NCBI RefSeq assembly: GCF_044582145.1
Contig: NZ_JBDODO010000003.1
DNA: 64,000 nt
DNA from: Guyparkeria sp016278265
GTDB taxonomy: Bacteria; Pseudomonadota; Gammaproteobacteria; Halothiobacillales; Halothiobacillaceae
Strand: one strand, 5' to 3'
Shown here in pieces: positions 26,244 to 35,658 of the stretch. A model generated the notes under the pieces. The model had not been told where the DNA came from and did no database searches. It saw only the letters and a list, made by a program, of their open reading frames with translations. Within the stretch, counting starts at the first letter, position 1. The number at the start of each line of letters is the position of its first letter. A program made the translations under genes and the position numbers.

Positions 26244-27262
26244 CCGTCAGAGCGCTCCTGCAGCAATGTCTCCAGGCGCTGGTCGATTCGACGCGGCACG
26301 TCCTTCTCGATTTCGCGCAGCGCCACGTCGAGCGCGTTGCCGAAGGCCTCGACACCGGCACCGCCGTGGCTCTTGATAACGATGCCCTGCAGGCCGAGCA
26401 GGCTGGCGCCGTTGTAGCGGCCGGGATCGACACGCTTTTTCAGGCGTGAAAGCACCGGCATCGCCATCAGCGCGGCGAGGCGAGAGAAGATGCCCCGCTT
26501 GAATTCCTGGCGCAGGAAGTGGCTGATCATCTTCGCCACCCCCTCGCTGCTCTTGAGCGCGACGTTGCCGACAAAGCCGTCACAGACCACCACGTCGACG
26601 CCACCTTTGTAGATGTCGTCGCCCTCGACGAAGCCGATGTAGTTCACCGGCCCCGTCTGGAGTCGTTCGGCCGCGCTCTTGACGGTATCGTTGCCCTTCA
26701 TCGCTTCGGCACCGACATTGAGCAGGCCGACGCGCGGTGAGGGATTGTCGTCAAAGGCCTCGACCAACACCGAACCCATGACCGCGAACTGGAACAGGTG
26801 TTCGGCGTCGCAGTCGACGTTCGCTCCGAGGTCGAGCACATGGGTGTGCCCGGACACGTTGGGCAGCGCGGTGCAGATGGCCGGCCGCTCGATCCCCGGC
26901 AGGGTCTTGAGCACGAACTTGGCCGTGGCCATCAACGCGCCGGTATTGCCGGCACTGACCGCGGCCTGTGCTCGACCGTCCTTGACCAGATCGATCGCCA
27001 GGCGCATCGATGAGGACTTCTTGGACCGCAGGGCGACCGCCGGTGATTCGTCCATCGCCACCACCTGGTCGGCGTGGATGATCTCGATCCGGTCACGGTC
27101 GACGCCGGTCTCGTCGGCCAGGTACCGCTCGATCGTGGCCTGGTCGCCGACCAGCAACAGCCCGGCCGACGGGTGACGCGACAGAAAACGGGCAGCGGCA
27201 CGGACCGTCACCTCCGGTCCGTGATCGCCGCCCATTACGTCAATTGCGATCTGACTAGTCAT
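26240..27262 (-). CDS. plsX: Phosphate acyltransferase PlsX
   Basis: A 340-residue protein beginning with IAIDVMGGDHGPEVTV, a PlsX signature, and continuing with SAGNTGALMA near 102 and VCDGFVGNVALKSSEG near 230. It converts acyl-ACP to acyl-phosphate for membrane phospholipid synthesis. It sits between rpmF and fabH as in most gammaproteobacteria. Confidence 0.96.
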   Translation of the reverse strand: MTSQIAIDVMGGDHGPEVTVRAAARFLSRHPSAGLLLVGDQATIERYLADETGVDRDRIEIIHADQVVAMDESPAVALRSKKSSSMRLAIDLVKDGRAQAAVSAGNTGALMATAKFVLKTLPGIERPAICTALPNVSGHTHVLDLGANVDCDAEHLFQFAVMGSVLVEAFDDNPSPRVGLLNVGAEAMKGNDTVKSAAERLQTGPVNYIGFVEGDDIYKGGVDVVVCDGFVGNVALKSSEGVAKMISHFLRQEFKRGIFSRLAALMAMPVLSRLKKRVDPGRYNGASLLGLQGIVIKSHGGAGVEAFGNALDVALREIEKDVPRRIDQRLETLLQERSDG

Positions 27263-27383
27263 CGATGCCCCTTGCCCGCGGGAAGCCCGCGCGTGACGAC
27301 GCTGCCCGAATCACCGACAAGCCGGCACGGGCAGGCCGTGCCGCCCGGCAAGCGGGCGGCACGCAGGCATTCGGAGAAGGAAA

Positions 27384-27569
27384 TCAGGCGTTGTCGCCCG
27401 ACTTCGTGACCACGCGACGACCACGGTAGAAACCGTCCGGGGTGATGTGGTGACGACGATGGGTCTCGCCGCTGGTCGGGTCGATGGACAGCTGGGTGTT
27501 CTTCAGGCTGTCGTGGGCGCGGCGGGAGTCGCGCTTGGCGCGGCTAACCTTGTTCTGCTGTACGGCCAT
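27384..27569 (-). CDS. rpmF: 50S ribosomal protein L32
   Basis: A 61-residue basic protein starting AVQQNKVSRAKRDSRRAHDS after Met, with HHITPDGFYRGR near the C-terminus, as in proteobacterial L32. It lies between yceD and plsX. The zinc-binding cysteines of some L32 variants are absent, which is the usual zinc-free gammaproteobacterial form. A GGAGG sequence lies 6 bases before the ATG (27575-27579 on the minus strand). Confidence 0.95.
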   Translation of the reverse strand: MAVQQNKVSRAKRDSRRAHDSLKNTQLSIDPTSGETHRRHHITPDGFYRGRRVVTKSGDNA

Positions 27570-27682
27570 GGTTTTCTACCTCCAAAATGATCAAGACGCG
27601 CCGCGGCGCGCCTGCTGGTTTTCAACGTTTCCTTTTCAGTCGCGGCACTCTCGCCACGACACGAATTCATTCGCCCCTGGGT

Positions 27683-28249
27683 TCAATCTTTTCCCGGCCC
27701 CTTCTTCAACGCGGCCAAGGCCGCGAAGGGATTGTCGTCGCCGTCATCGTCGACCGGCTCGGCCAGCTGGCCCGACTCGTAAGGCCGATCGGGCGGGATC
27801 GGCCCACAGGGTGTTTCATGCACGGGCATCAGGGGCACTGCCATCAGCAGTTCGTCCTCGATCAGCTCGAGCAGCTTGACCCGCCCCTCAGGCCCGAGGA
27901 TCACCGGCTCGGCCTCGGCGTCGACGTGTTCGGCCTGCTCCTCGCTGAACACGAAGCTCAACAGGGAGGCCGAAGCGACCGACTGCACCACTGTCTCGCG
28001 GCAGCGGGCGCATTCCAGCGCCAACGACGCCTCGACGCCTATCTCGGCGGACAAGGGATGGACCCCCTGGCCCTCGAAGAAACGCACCCGATAGGTCAGC
28101 CGACCGTCCTCGGGGGCCATGTCGCGACAGCGGGGCAGCGCCGAGAGCGTCAGCTCACCAGCCTTCTCCTCGCCCGCCCAGCACGCGGCGCGCACGTCCA
28201 GCGGCACGCTCCACTGCTTGGCATCGTTCTGACTGTCGTCTATCGACAT
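27683..28249 (-). CDS. yceD: 23S rRNA accumulation protein YceD (DUF177)
   Basis: A 188-residue protein. The conserved part contains LECARCRETVVQSV near 78-91, the Cys-x-x-Cys of the family, and EDELLMAVPLMPVHE near 135-150 followed by an acidic stretch. In E. coli YceD is needed for normal 23S rRNA levels, and the gene is always next to rpmF. A Gly/Asp-rich tail ends with FAALAALKKG. A promoter at 28328-28356 is positioned for the whole yceD-rpmF-plsX-fabH unit. Confidence 0.9.
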   Translation of the reverse strand: MSIDDSQNDAKQWSVPLDVRAACWAGEEKAGELTLSALPRCRDMAPEDGRLTYRVRFFEGQGVHPLSAEIGVEASLALECARCRETVVQSVASASLLSFVFSEEQAEHVDAEAEPVILGPEGRVKLLELIEDELLMAVPLMPVHETPCGPIPPDRPYESGQLAEPVDDDGDDNPFAALAALKKGPGKD

Positions 28250-28327
28250 TGGCTACTACATCCTGCGCCGGCTGACGGGACGCGCCACGGCGCCAACGGC
28301 CTTGCAAGCGGGAATATTAATCCGCTA

Positions 28328-28356
28328 AGTTTACCGGCTTCTCACACTTTCGCCAA
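28328..28356 (-). promoter_or_regulatory. Candidate promoter of the yceD-rpmF-plsX-fabH operon
   Basis: On the minus strand TTGGCG (28356-28351) and TAAACT (28333-28328) are spaced by 17 bases. Start of transcription would be near 28321, about 70 bases before the yceD ATG. It overlaps the upstream region of divergent maf. Confidence 0.6.
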
Positions 28357-28361
28357 ACACA

Positions 28362-28958
28362 ATGCCGCACCATAAACCAGACCTCATTCTCGCCTCCGGC
28401 TCGGCAACCCGTCGCCAGTTGCTCGACCGACTGCAGATCCCCTACACCGTCGACCCCGCCGACATCGACGAAACACTGGCCGCCAACGAACCGGCCGAGG
28501 AGGCCTGCCGACGACTGGCGCGGGCAAAGGCCGATCGGGTAGCCGGTCGCCACCCTGATGCCGTGGTACTGGGATCCGACCAGATGCTGTCATGGCGTGG
28601 CGGCCTCCTCGGCAAGCCCGGCGATGCCGAGACCGCCTGCCGCCAACTCGCCGAGATCGCCGGCGAAGCGATCGCCTTCCACGTGGCGATCAGCGTTGCC
28701 TGCCCTGACGGGCGGCGGCTCGACTGGCACGAGACCGTCGAGGCACGCCTACGGGAACTGACGAACACAGAGATCGCCCGCTATGTCGAGATCGAGCGCC
28801 CCTTTGACTGCGCCGGCAGCATGCGCTCGGAAGGCCTTGGCGTCTGCCTGGTCGACCGCATGGACAGCCACGATCCGAGCGCGATTCTCGGCATGCCGCT
28901 GATCGCCACTGCGCGCCTGCTGCGCGAAGCGGGCATCGACCCCTTGCGCAGCGACTGA
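28362..28958 (+). CDS. maf: Maf-like nucleotide pyrophosphatase (YceF type)
   Basis: A 198-residue protein. It has LILASGSATRRQLLDRLQIP at residues 6-25, then VVLGSDQMLSWRGGLLGKP near 67-85 with the catalytic Asp, and a DCAGSMRSEGLGVCLV region near 148-163. The family hydrolyses modified or canonical nucleoside triphosphates; the YceF subgroup prefers m7GTP. It is divergent from yceD, as in E. coli. No clear terminator follows. Confidence 0.9.
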   Translation: MPHHKPDLILASGSATRRQLLDRLQIPYTVDPADIDETLAANEPAEEACRRLARAKADRVAGRHPDAVVLGSDQMLSWRGGLLGKPGDAETACRQLAEIAGEAIAFHVAISVACPDGRRLDWHETVEARLRELTNTEIARYVEIERPFDCAGSMRSEGLGVCLVDRMDSHDPSAILGMPLIATARLLREAGIDPLRSD

Positions 28959-29119
28959 AGACCGCCAAGCACAACATGATCCAAAACGCCCCGCAATCGG
29001 TTGCCGGCCCATCCCACCCGAGCCTAAGCCGATTACGTCAGCAGGGGCGTCTTGCCCGCCGGTGGTCATCGCAATACGGGCTGCACTCGTTCTCCGCATG
29101 ACAGAGAAGTCGCCAGCAT

Positions 29120-29149
29120 TTGACGCCCCCCCGTCCCGTGCAGTAAAAA
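29120..29149 (+). promoter_or_regulatory. Candidate promoter of the uppP-like gene
   Basis: TTGACG (29120-29125) and TAAAAA (29144-29149) are separated by 18 bases. Transcription would start near 29156, which supports the GTG start at 29179 and excludes the upstream in-frame ATGs. Confidence 0.55.
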
Positions 29150-29178
29150 CACCGCTTTCCCATCGTCAGGATATCCAC

Positions 29179-30045
29179 GTGACACTGCTCATCGCCGCCC
29201 TGCTAGGCGTCATTCAAGGCATCTTCATGTTCCTGCCGGTGAGCTCGACGGCCCACCTGGTGCTGACCCAGCACTGGCTGATCGAGAAGGGCCATGACCT
29301 GCCGCCGCCAGACAGTCCCGAGATGATCCTGTTCGACCTGGTGGTGCATGTCGGCACGCTGGTCTCGATCGTGGTGGTGTTCTGGCCCAGCCTGTGGCGC
29401 TTTTCGCAGAACGCGGCGACCGGCGCCCTCCACTGGGCCTCGGCCGAGGGGCGGCACGAGGGCATGCCCCTTTACGTGCGTCTGTTCCTGCTGGGGATGC
29501 TGTCGGTGCTGGCCACCGCGGTGATCGGCTTCGGGCTCAAGACCACCTTCGAGCAGGTGTTCGCCACACCGGTGATGATCGCCTTCACGCTCACCTTGAC
29601 CGGCATCCTGCTGTGGTGGACCGACAAGCTGGGGCCGCGCCGGCGGGGCCTCAAGGGCATCAATGCCAAGGTGGCGACGGTCATCGGCGTGGCGCAGGGC
29701 CTCGCATTGGTCCCGGGCCTGTCGCGCAGCGCCATGACCATCGTGTTCTCACTATTCACTGGCCTAAAACGCCGCTGGGCCGCCGAATACAGCTTCTTTC
29801 TGGCCATTCCGACCATCCTGGCGGCCACCCTGGTGCAGAGCCTGGAGGTCTGGGGCGATCTTGGCCTCAATGGCATCAGCCTGATGGCCATGACGGTCGG
29901 CTTCGTGGTCTCGGCACTGGTCGGCATCGTCTCTCTCAAGCTGGTGGTCTACTTCCTGTACCGCGCCCAGCTCAAGATCTTTTCTTTCTATGTTTGGATA
30001 CTGGCAGCGGCCGTCCTGTTCGGCTGGATCGACCTGCCGACCTGA
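29179..30045 (+). CDS. uppP: UppP/BacA family membrane protein with altered active-site motif
   Basis: A 288-residue protein with about eight membrane helices. It carries both family regions: LPVSSTAHLVL (19-29) and a second, ALVPGLSRSAMTI, followed by EYSFFLAIP. UppP removes one phosphate from undecaprenyl diphosphate to recycle the cell-wall lipid carrier. The first motif is unusual: where the family normally has EG(L/I)TEFLP or QGLTEFLP, this protein has QGIFMFLP, so the conserved Glu before FLP is Met17; the second motif ends SRSA rather than SRSG. The Arg of SRS is retained. The start is GTG, with AGGA seven bases upstream. It may be a divergent paralogue rather than the main enzyme. Confidence 0.8.
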   Translation: MTLLIAALLGVIQGIFMFLPVSSTAHLVLTQHWLIEKGHDLPPPDSPEMILFDLVVHVGTLVSIVVVFWPSLWRFSQNAATGALHWASAEGRHEGMPLYVRLFLLGMLSVLATAVIGFGLKTTFEQVFATPVMIAFTLTLTGILLWWTDKLGPRRRGLKGINAKVATVIGVAQGLALVPGLSRSAMTIVFSLFTGLKRRWAAEYSFFLAIPTILAATLVQSLEVWGDLGLNGISLMAMTVGFVVSALVGIVSLKLVVYFLYRAQLKIFSFYVWILAAAVLFGWIDLPT

Positions 30046-30163
30046 CGCCGACGCCCGGCGAACGATTTCCACCGATCTGCCAGTCAGAAACACCTCGTCG
30101 TCGGCCATGCGGCCGACGTTGGACTGAAGCCCAGCCTGCAGACCCCCGGCGGGAACCCCGGTC

Positions 30164-30934
30164 TCAGTACCCCAACCGCTTGCGCGCGATCTGGTGCAGC
30201 TCCGGCGTAGCCGCGGCACAGACGGTCGTGGTGTCCAGGCCGACGCCCTTGCCATCCAGGTCGGTGAACACGCCACCGGCCTCCTGCACGATCACCGATA
30301 GCGCGGCAATATCGAGCACGTTGACGTCCGACTCGACGATCAGGTCGATCGCGCCGCGCGCCAGCAGGTGATAGTGATAGAAGTCGCCGTAGCCGCGGGT
30401 GCGGTTGACCTCGGCGACCAGCGTCGCCAGGCCCGCCCAGCCGACCGGCTGCTTGGCCAATGTCGACAAGTTGCCCACCGACAGCGTCGCCTCGCTGAGC
30501 GTGTCGATCTGACTGACCCGCGCGGCCCGATCCATGAAGAACGCCCCACCGCCCTTCTCCGCGTAGGCGTACTCGCCGAACACCGGCGCGCTCGACACGC
30601 CCAGGATAATCTCGTCGCCCTGCATCAACGCGATCTGCGTGGAGAAGAACGGGTACTCGCGCACGAAGCTCTTGGTGCCGTCGATCGGATCGACCAACCA
30701 GGTGAACTCGGCGTCTGGCCGCGTCTTACCCGTCTCCTCACCGTAAAAGCCATGCTCCGGGAAGGCATCGAGGATCACCGCCTTGATCGCCTTCTCGGTC
30801 TCCACGTCCGCCACGGTGACCGGCGTGGCATCTTCCTTGATCTCGATCTCGACGTTCTGCTGCCAGTAGCGACGGACGACGGTTTCGGCGGCGCGGGCGG
30901 CGGCCAGCGCGGTTTCGAGGTATTGGCTCTGCAT
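30164..30934 (-). CDS. Inositol monophosphatase family phosphatase (HisN-like)
   Basis: A 256-residue Mg-dependent phosphatase. Motif A is GEETG at 65-69, motif B LVDPIDGTKSF at 80-90, and the C-terminal metal motif is VNVLDIAALSVIVQEAGGVF near 205-224. The DPIDGTKSF form is closer to histidinol-phosphate phosphatase HisN and CysQ than to SuhB. Substrate is therefore uncertain; HisN is the best guess. It lies downstream of the tamB/yugP genes on the same strand, with about 105 bases between. Confidence 0.82.
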   Translation of the reverse strand: MQSQYLETALAAARAAETVVRRYWQQNVEIEIKEDATPVTVADVETEKAIKAVILDAFPEHGFYGEETGKTRPDAEFTWLVDPIDGTKSFVREYPFFSTQIALMQGDEIILGVSSAPVFGEYAYAEKGGGAFFMDRAARVSQIDTLSEATLSVGNLSTLAKQPVGWAGLATLVAEVNRTRGYGDFYHYHLLARGAIDLIVESDVNVLDIAALSVIVQEAGGVFTDLDGKGVGLDTTTVCAAATPELHQIARKRLGY

Positions 30935-31039
30935 GACGCGTTTCCTGCTTTTACTCTGGATTTCGTGCCGGATACCGGCGTGATGGCGGGCATTGTATAC
31001 GAGACCCGCATTCGATCGGACGCAAGGTAAACCTGGCTG

Positions 31040-31729
31040 TCACCGACGCATGCCGCGCAGCCACTTGAAGACGTTGATCAACGACGACAGCGCCTGGGCG
31101 ACGTAGGTGAAGGCCGCCGCCCGCAGGATGCGGCGCGCTGGCCGGCGGTCGGCGCGTTTCAAGAGCCCGGCCTCCTTGAGCATCGGCAGGGCGCGGTTGA
31201 AGCTGGCGTCGAGCTCGGTGGGCAGGGTCGCCAGGTGGGCGAAGACCGGCACGGCCATGGTCAACACGCCGGCGGCGAACATCACCAGGCCGGCAAACGG
31301 CCCCTTTTGAATCACCGACACCACGGGAATCGCGACCAGAATCCATCCGGCGATCCGTTGCGCCCACTGGGTGCGCTCGACCACCTCCTGGCGACGCAGG
31401 AAAGGCGGGTATTGTTCGGCATCCTGCAGCGCGTGTCCCACTTCATGGGCCGCCACCGTGATCGCGGTCAACGAGCGTCCCGAGAAGTGCGCCGCCGACA
31501 GGCGCACGGCCCGGTCGGCGGGATCGTAATGATCGCCGCTGTCGGTTTTTTCCACCTTGACGTATTCGAGGTGGTGCTGGTCGAGCAAATAGCGGGCGAG
31601 ATCGGCACCGCTGAAATCGAATCGATCGGCCGGTTCGCTGTGACGGCGCATCACCCGTCCCACCCACCAGCCGGGCAGGTAGGACAAGGCGGCCATCAGG
31701 CCCAGACCGATCAGCAGACCAACCCCCAT
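31040..31729 (-). CDS. YugP-type zinc metallopeptidase
   Basis: A 229-residue membrane protein with an N-terminal helix (3-23), the zinc motif HEVGH at 95-99, and two further hydrophobic segments near 125-145 and 145-165. The conserved YDPADRAVRLSAAHF strand precedes the active site. The family (DUF2268-like neighbours of YugP, peptidase of unknown substrate) is widespread but its targets are not known. Its ATG overlaps the tamB TGA by one base, so it is translationally coupled to tamB, which suggests an envelope role; that is inference. Confidence 0.85.
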   Translation of the reverse strand: MGVGLLIGLGLMAALSYLPGWWVGRVMRRHSEPADRFDFSGADLARYLLDQHHLEYVKVEKTDSGDHYDPADRAVRLSAAHFSGRSLTAITVAAHEVGHALQDAEQYPPFLRRQEVVERTQWAQRIAGWILVAIPVVSVIQKGPFAGLVMFAAGVLTMAVPVFAHLATLPTELDASFNRALPMLKEAGLLKRADRRPARRILRAAAFTYVAQALSSLINVFKWLRGMRR

Positions 31730-34700
31730 CAGTCCTCCGGTCGCCCGCGATCAATCTGATAGATCAAGTCGCCCGACTGCGACTCGGTACTACTGGAGAA
31801 CTCCAGGTGCAGGAACTTGTTGATGCGGTAACGCGTGATCACTTCACCGACTCCATCGAAAACCCCCACGGCATAACGGACCAGCAGATTGTCCCCGATG
31901 CGCTTGCCCACGCTCAAGCGCGTGCCGCCCACCCCGCCATCGGAAGTCAACCCGATCTCGTCGAAACCGAACACGCTATTGACCTGCTGGGCGAGATCGT
32001 CGCCCTGGCGAATGCCCAACCCCGCGATCGCGTTGAGCAGCAGGGAGGCATCGGCATCACTACCGGCCGACAGTCGCCGTCCGGTGAGCAACAGCGACAA
32101 GGCATCGCTGGGCGAGGTCGGCGGCCGCGAGAACACCTCGGTCTCAGGCGATTCCAGCTGCCCGGCGATCGACAGCCCCACCACCGTGCCGGCATCGTCG
32201 TTGATCTCGCGCGTGGCGACCACATCCAGGCCCGGCGCGGTCAGCGGCCCGGTGAAGATCAGCCGACCGCGCTCCACCGCCAGCGTCTGGCCATAGATTT
32301 CGTAGCGCCCGTCCTCCAGGCGGATCTCGCCGAACGCCCCCGGCGACTCACCCGGACGCATCCGCATCTCCAGCCCGCCTGTCAGGCGCGTGGCGAAGCC
32401 CTCCCCGCGCAGACTGACCTGGTCACCGAGAATCACCTCGATATCACCAGTCAGCGGATAGGCGCTCCCCGGCTCATCGACCTCCTCGCCGACGATCACC
32501 AGGTCCTCGGAGTTACCCCGGGCACTCTCGGGCAACTCGCCGAGGTTGGCGATTGCCAGGGGCACGTAAATCGCCCCGTCCAGCCGCCCGCCATCCGGCG
32601 CCAGGTCGAACGTGATCGCCGGGCGCGCATCCACCGCCAAGGTCGGCAGGCGCAATATCGGCACGGCCTCACCGCCCAGCTCGGCCTCCAGGCGCCAGTC
32701 ATCGAATGCCGCGAGATGCCCATTGCCTTCCAGCCGAATCCGTCCTCGGCTGCGAGGCGATTCGACCTCGTCGACTCGGCGCGCCGAGAACACCGGCCGC
32801 GGCGGGGTCTCGGCCTCGCCCAGCAAGTCGGCCGTCAAGCGCAGCGCGCCGTCCGGCTCGACCGACAGCTCCAGGCTTCCGTCTTGGTACTCCGTGCCGG
32901 TGGGCAGGGAGGCGAACGCCAACCCCTCGCCCAGCAAGCGCCCCGACAGCCTCGGCGCGTCCAGCCGGCCCGAAACCGCCAACTGTCCGCTCAAAGAACC
33001 GGCCAGATCGCTGATGGGCAAATCCAGCGGACCGACCAACCGATCGGCCAGATCGAACAACCGGGCGAGTTCGGCCTCCTCGAGCGAGAACGCGCCGTCC
33101 AGCGTCCCGTCATCCAGGTTCGCCTCGCCCTGCCCGTCGAAGACCAGCCAGTCCTCGAGCCCGCCCTGCAGGGCTGCCTCGACCTGTTCATCGGCTAGGC
33201 TGGCCGTCAGGCGGGTCTCGGGATAGGTGATCACTTCGCGATCGACATCGGTCGCCAGGTCGTCGCGCCCGGTAAACCGGATCTCGCTGGGCGGCAGCCG
33301 CAGATCCACGTTCGCCGAGCGAGAGGCCTCGTCGAGCCGAGCCTCGGCGGTGACCGAGACGCGCCCCGGCCATTCGACCGCAGCCCCCTCGTGCCCGGGC
33401 CACTGCTGCCACAAGGCCTGCAGCGCAAGATCCCCGTCCACTTGCGCCGTGACGATCTCCCCCGCGCGCTCGCCGCTCAGGCACAGCGAGCCGACAGCAT
33501 CAGCGGCAAGCCCCGGGACGACGGGTTGCATGCACAACGACTCGAGTCGCTGCGATGCGGGCGAGACCGAGAGCTCGGCCGGCGCACGTAGTCGCCACGG
33601 GTCCCCGGCGGGCAGTCCCAGATCCAGACCGGTCAACTGCCCCTGCCACCCCATTTTTTCTGCGGCCGACTGCCACCCGCCTTGCGCCACCAGTCGCACC
33701 TCGACCGGGCCGTCGACATCGAGGGTCAATTGATGCGCGGACGGCCGCCCTTCGACCGCGAACGACAGGCGATCGAACAGGGCCTCACCCGCGTGCGGGG
33801 CAAACGCGCCGGCCTCGAGCGACACCTGCATGCGTCGTTCCGTCAACGCCGTCTTTTCATCGGCCGGGTCGATCACCGCTGTCGCCTGCGCCCGGTCGAG
33901 CGAATAGCCCGCCAGTCGCAACGCATCAATACGTGCTTCGAACTGCCCCTGGGGGGCGAGGATCGGACCCGAGGCATCCACGTCGATGTGTATTGCACCG
34001 CGCGCGGTTTCGGGTTGCAGGGGCGCCAGATCCACGCCGGGCAGACGTTCGAAAAGATCCCAGGGCAATGCCGCGAGATCCGGCACCGCGAGCTTGCCCT
34101 GCACGCCATCGAGTCGCCATTGCGCCCAATCCGGATCGAGATCCAGCGCCCCGGAGGCCGCAAGTGTGGTGCCCGGCGCGTCGAGGTCCAGGCGCTCGAC
34201 CGCAAGACGCCCTGCGTCCAGCGTGGCCCCCATCTCCAGCGTCACTGCCCGACGCTGGCCGTCATCACGACGTTCGACCAACTCGAGCCGGCCATCTTCC
34301 AGCCGCGCCCGGACGGACGACAGCCACTCGGCACCGGTCAGTGACTGATTCCAGTCGGGCAGTTCGGCATCGAGCCGGCCGCGACTGGCCAGGTGTACCG
34401 GAGGCGCCCCCTGGGCTCCGCCGGCGAGCGGCAGCGCATCGATCTGCCAATCGGCCTGAAGGTAACGCTCGGCATCGAGCTGGGCATCCAGGCGCAGCAC
34501 GCCCCCACCGGCCTGGCCCGAGATCCGTGCCTCGACCTGGGTGTCGTCCAGAAGCAGGTCGACGTCCACCGCCTCGATCGACTCCCCGGCCAATTGGCCT
34601 GCCAGATCGGTCACCGACAGACGGCCCGCCACCGGCAACCAGCCATCGGCCACCTGAAGGTCGGCATCGATATCGAAATCGAGCGATCCGGGTGTGCCCG

Positions 34701-35658
34701 GCGACACCCAGGCCGGGTTGAGCGACTCGCCACGGCCGGTCAGTTCGACCCGCCCCGTCGGCGCCCATCCCGCCACACCGGACAATGCCATTCGACCGCC
34801 CAGCACATCGGCGGACAGCTGCTCGATGGTCAAAGTCTCCTGATCGAGTTGCAGACGGCCACACAGCGCGGCCGGCAGGCCATTGGCCCCCATCCAGGCC
34901 AGGCGGGGGCGCAGATCCAGCTCACCCAGCAGGTCGCCATCGGCCTCGATCTGGCCGGACAACCAGCCCTGCGGATGATCGAGCAAGAACTCGGCGTGGC
35001 CGATCAAGGCCACCTTCCCGGCCGGCTCCAGGGCCACCGCGGCGCGGGCATCCAACCGCACGCCGTCGGGCAGGCGCAGGGCCAGTTCGTCGATATCCAT
35101 TTCCAGTCGCGGCCGCTCGACGCGGGCGTCCAGCAGCACCGACAGCCGCGCGCGCGACACCTCGTAGCGCCGGTCGCCCTGCACCACCACGAGCCGATCG
35201 ACCCGCAGGCGCTCGATCGCCAGCGACACCGGCGGCAAGGAGAGATCATCCAGGTCGAACGGCTCGCCCGCCGGGGCCGACGGATCGTCCGCCGGCAGGT
35301 CGATGTGAACATCGCGCACCGCAACTTCCGGGAAATGAAGCCCGCTGCGCCAAATGGCCACCGGATCGAGCCGCAACCGCGCCTGGCCGATGGCGGCGGT
35401 AGCCCCATCCTCCGGCGTCCACTCGAGCTGCTCGAGCTCCAACCCGCGCCAGAAGGTCCCCCGGGACTCGCCGATCGACAACGCCGGCAGCTGCCGCTCG
35501 GCCTGCGCCAGCGTCCACTGCACCCCGCCCGGCGTGGCGGTCAGCCACCAGCCGGCCACGGCGGCCAGAATCGCCAACAGCACGGCCGACCAGCCCCCGA
35601 TCAGCACCAGCCGCCGCACCCAGACGAGGGTGATCAGAAGCGCCCGCCCCATCCTCAA
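31729..35658 (-). CDS. tamB: Translocation and assembly module protein TamB
   Basis: A 1309-residue protein. A membrane anchor lies at 7-35; the rest is a long, regular beta-rich chain of the AsmA-like lipid-transfer type, with the conserved DUF490 C-terminus (residues about 960-1309, including VVATREINDDAGTVVGLSIA and VGKRIGDNLLVRYAVGVFDG). TamB spans the periplasm, joins TamA in the outer membrane, and carries phospholipid. Its start overlaps the tamA stop as ATGA. It is co-transcribed with tamA and with the peptidase gene downstream. Confidence 0.95.
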   Translation of the reverse strand: MRMGRALLITLVWVRRLVLIGGWSAVLLAILAAVAGWWLTATPGGVQWTLAQAERQLPALSIGESRGTFWRGLELEQLEWTPEDGATAAIGQARLRLDPVAIWRSGLHFPEVAVRDVHIDLPADDPSAPAGEPFDLDDLSLPPVSLAIERLRVDRLVVVQGDRRYEVSRARLSVLLDARVERPRLEMDIDELALRLPDGVRLDARAAVALEPAGKVALIGHAEFLLDHPQGWLSGQIEADGDLLGELDLRPRLAWMGANGLPAALCGRLQLDQETLTIEQLSADVLGGRMALSGVAGWAPTGRVELTGRGESLNPAWVSPGTPGSLDFDIDADLQVADGWLPVAGRLSVTDLAGQLAGESIEAVDVDLLLDDTQVEARISGQAGGGVLRLDAQLDAERYLQADWQIDALPLAGGAQGAPPVHLASRGRLDAELPDWNQSLTGAEWLSSVRARLEDGRLELVERRDDGQRRAVTLEMGATLDAGRLAVERLDLDAPGTTLAASGALDLDPDWAQWRLDGVQGKLAVPDLAALPWDLFERLPGVDLAPLQPETARGAIHIDVDASGPILAPQGQFEARIDALRLAGYSLDRAQATAVIDPADEKTALTERRMQVSLEAGAFAPHAGEALFDRLSFAVEGRPSAHQLTLDVDGPVEVRLVAQGGWQSAAEKMGWQGQLTGLDLGLPAGDPWRLRAPAELSVSPASQRLESLCMQPVVPGLAADAVGSLCLSGERAGEIVTAQVDGDLALQALWQQWPGHEGAAVEWPGRVSVTAEARLDEASRSANVDLRLPPSEIRFTGRDDLATDVDREVITYPETRLTASLADEQVEAALQGGLEDWLVFDGQGEANLDDGTLDGAFSLEEAELARLFDLADRLVGPLDLPISDLAGSLSGQLAVSGRLDAPRLSGRLLGEGLAFASLPTGTEYQDGSLELSVEPDGALRLTADLLGEAETPPRPVFSARRVDEVESPRSRGRIRLEGNGHLAAFDDWRLEAELGGEAVPILRLPTLAVDARPAITFDLAPDGGRLDGAIYVPLAIANLGELPESARGNSEDLVIVGEEVDEPGSAYPLTGDIEVILGDQVSLRGEGFATRLTGGLEMRMRPGESPGAFGEIRLEDGRYEIYGQTLAVERGRLIFTGPLTAPGLDVVATREINDDAGTVVGLSIAGQLESPETEVFSRPPTSPSDALSLLLTGRRLSAGSDADASLLLNAIAGLGIRQGDDLAQQVNSVFGFDEIGLTSDGGVGGTRLSVGKRIGDNLLVRYAVGVFDGVGEVITRYRINKFLHLEFSSSTESQSGDLIYQIDRGRPED

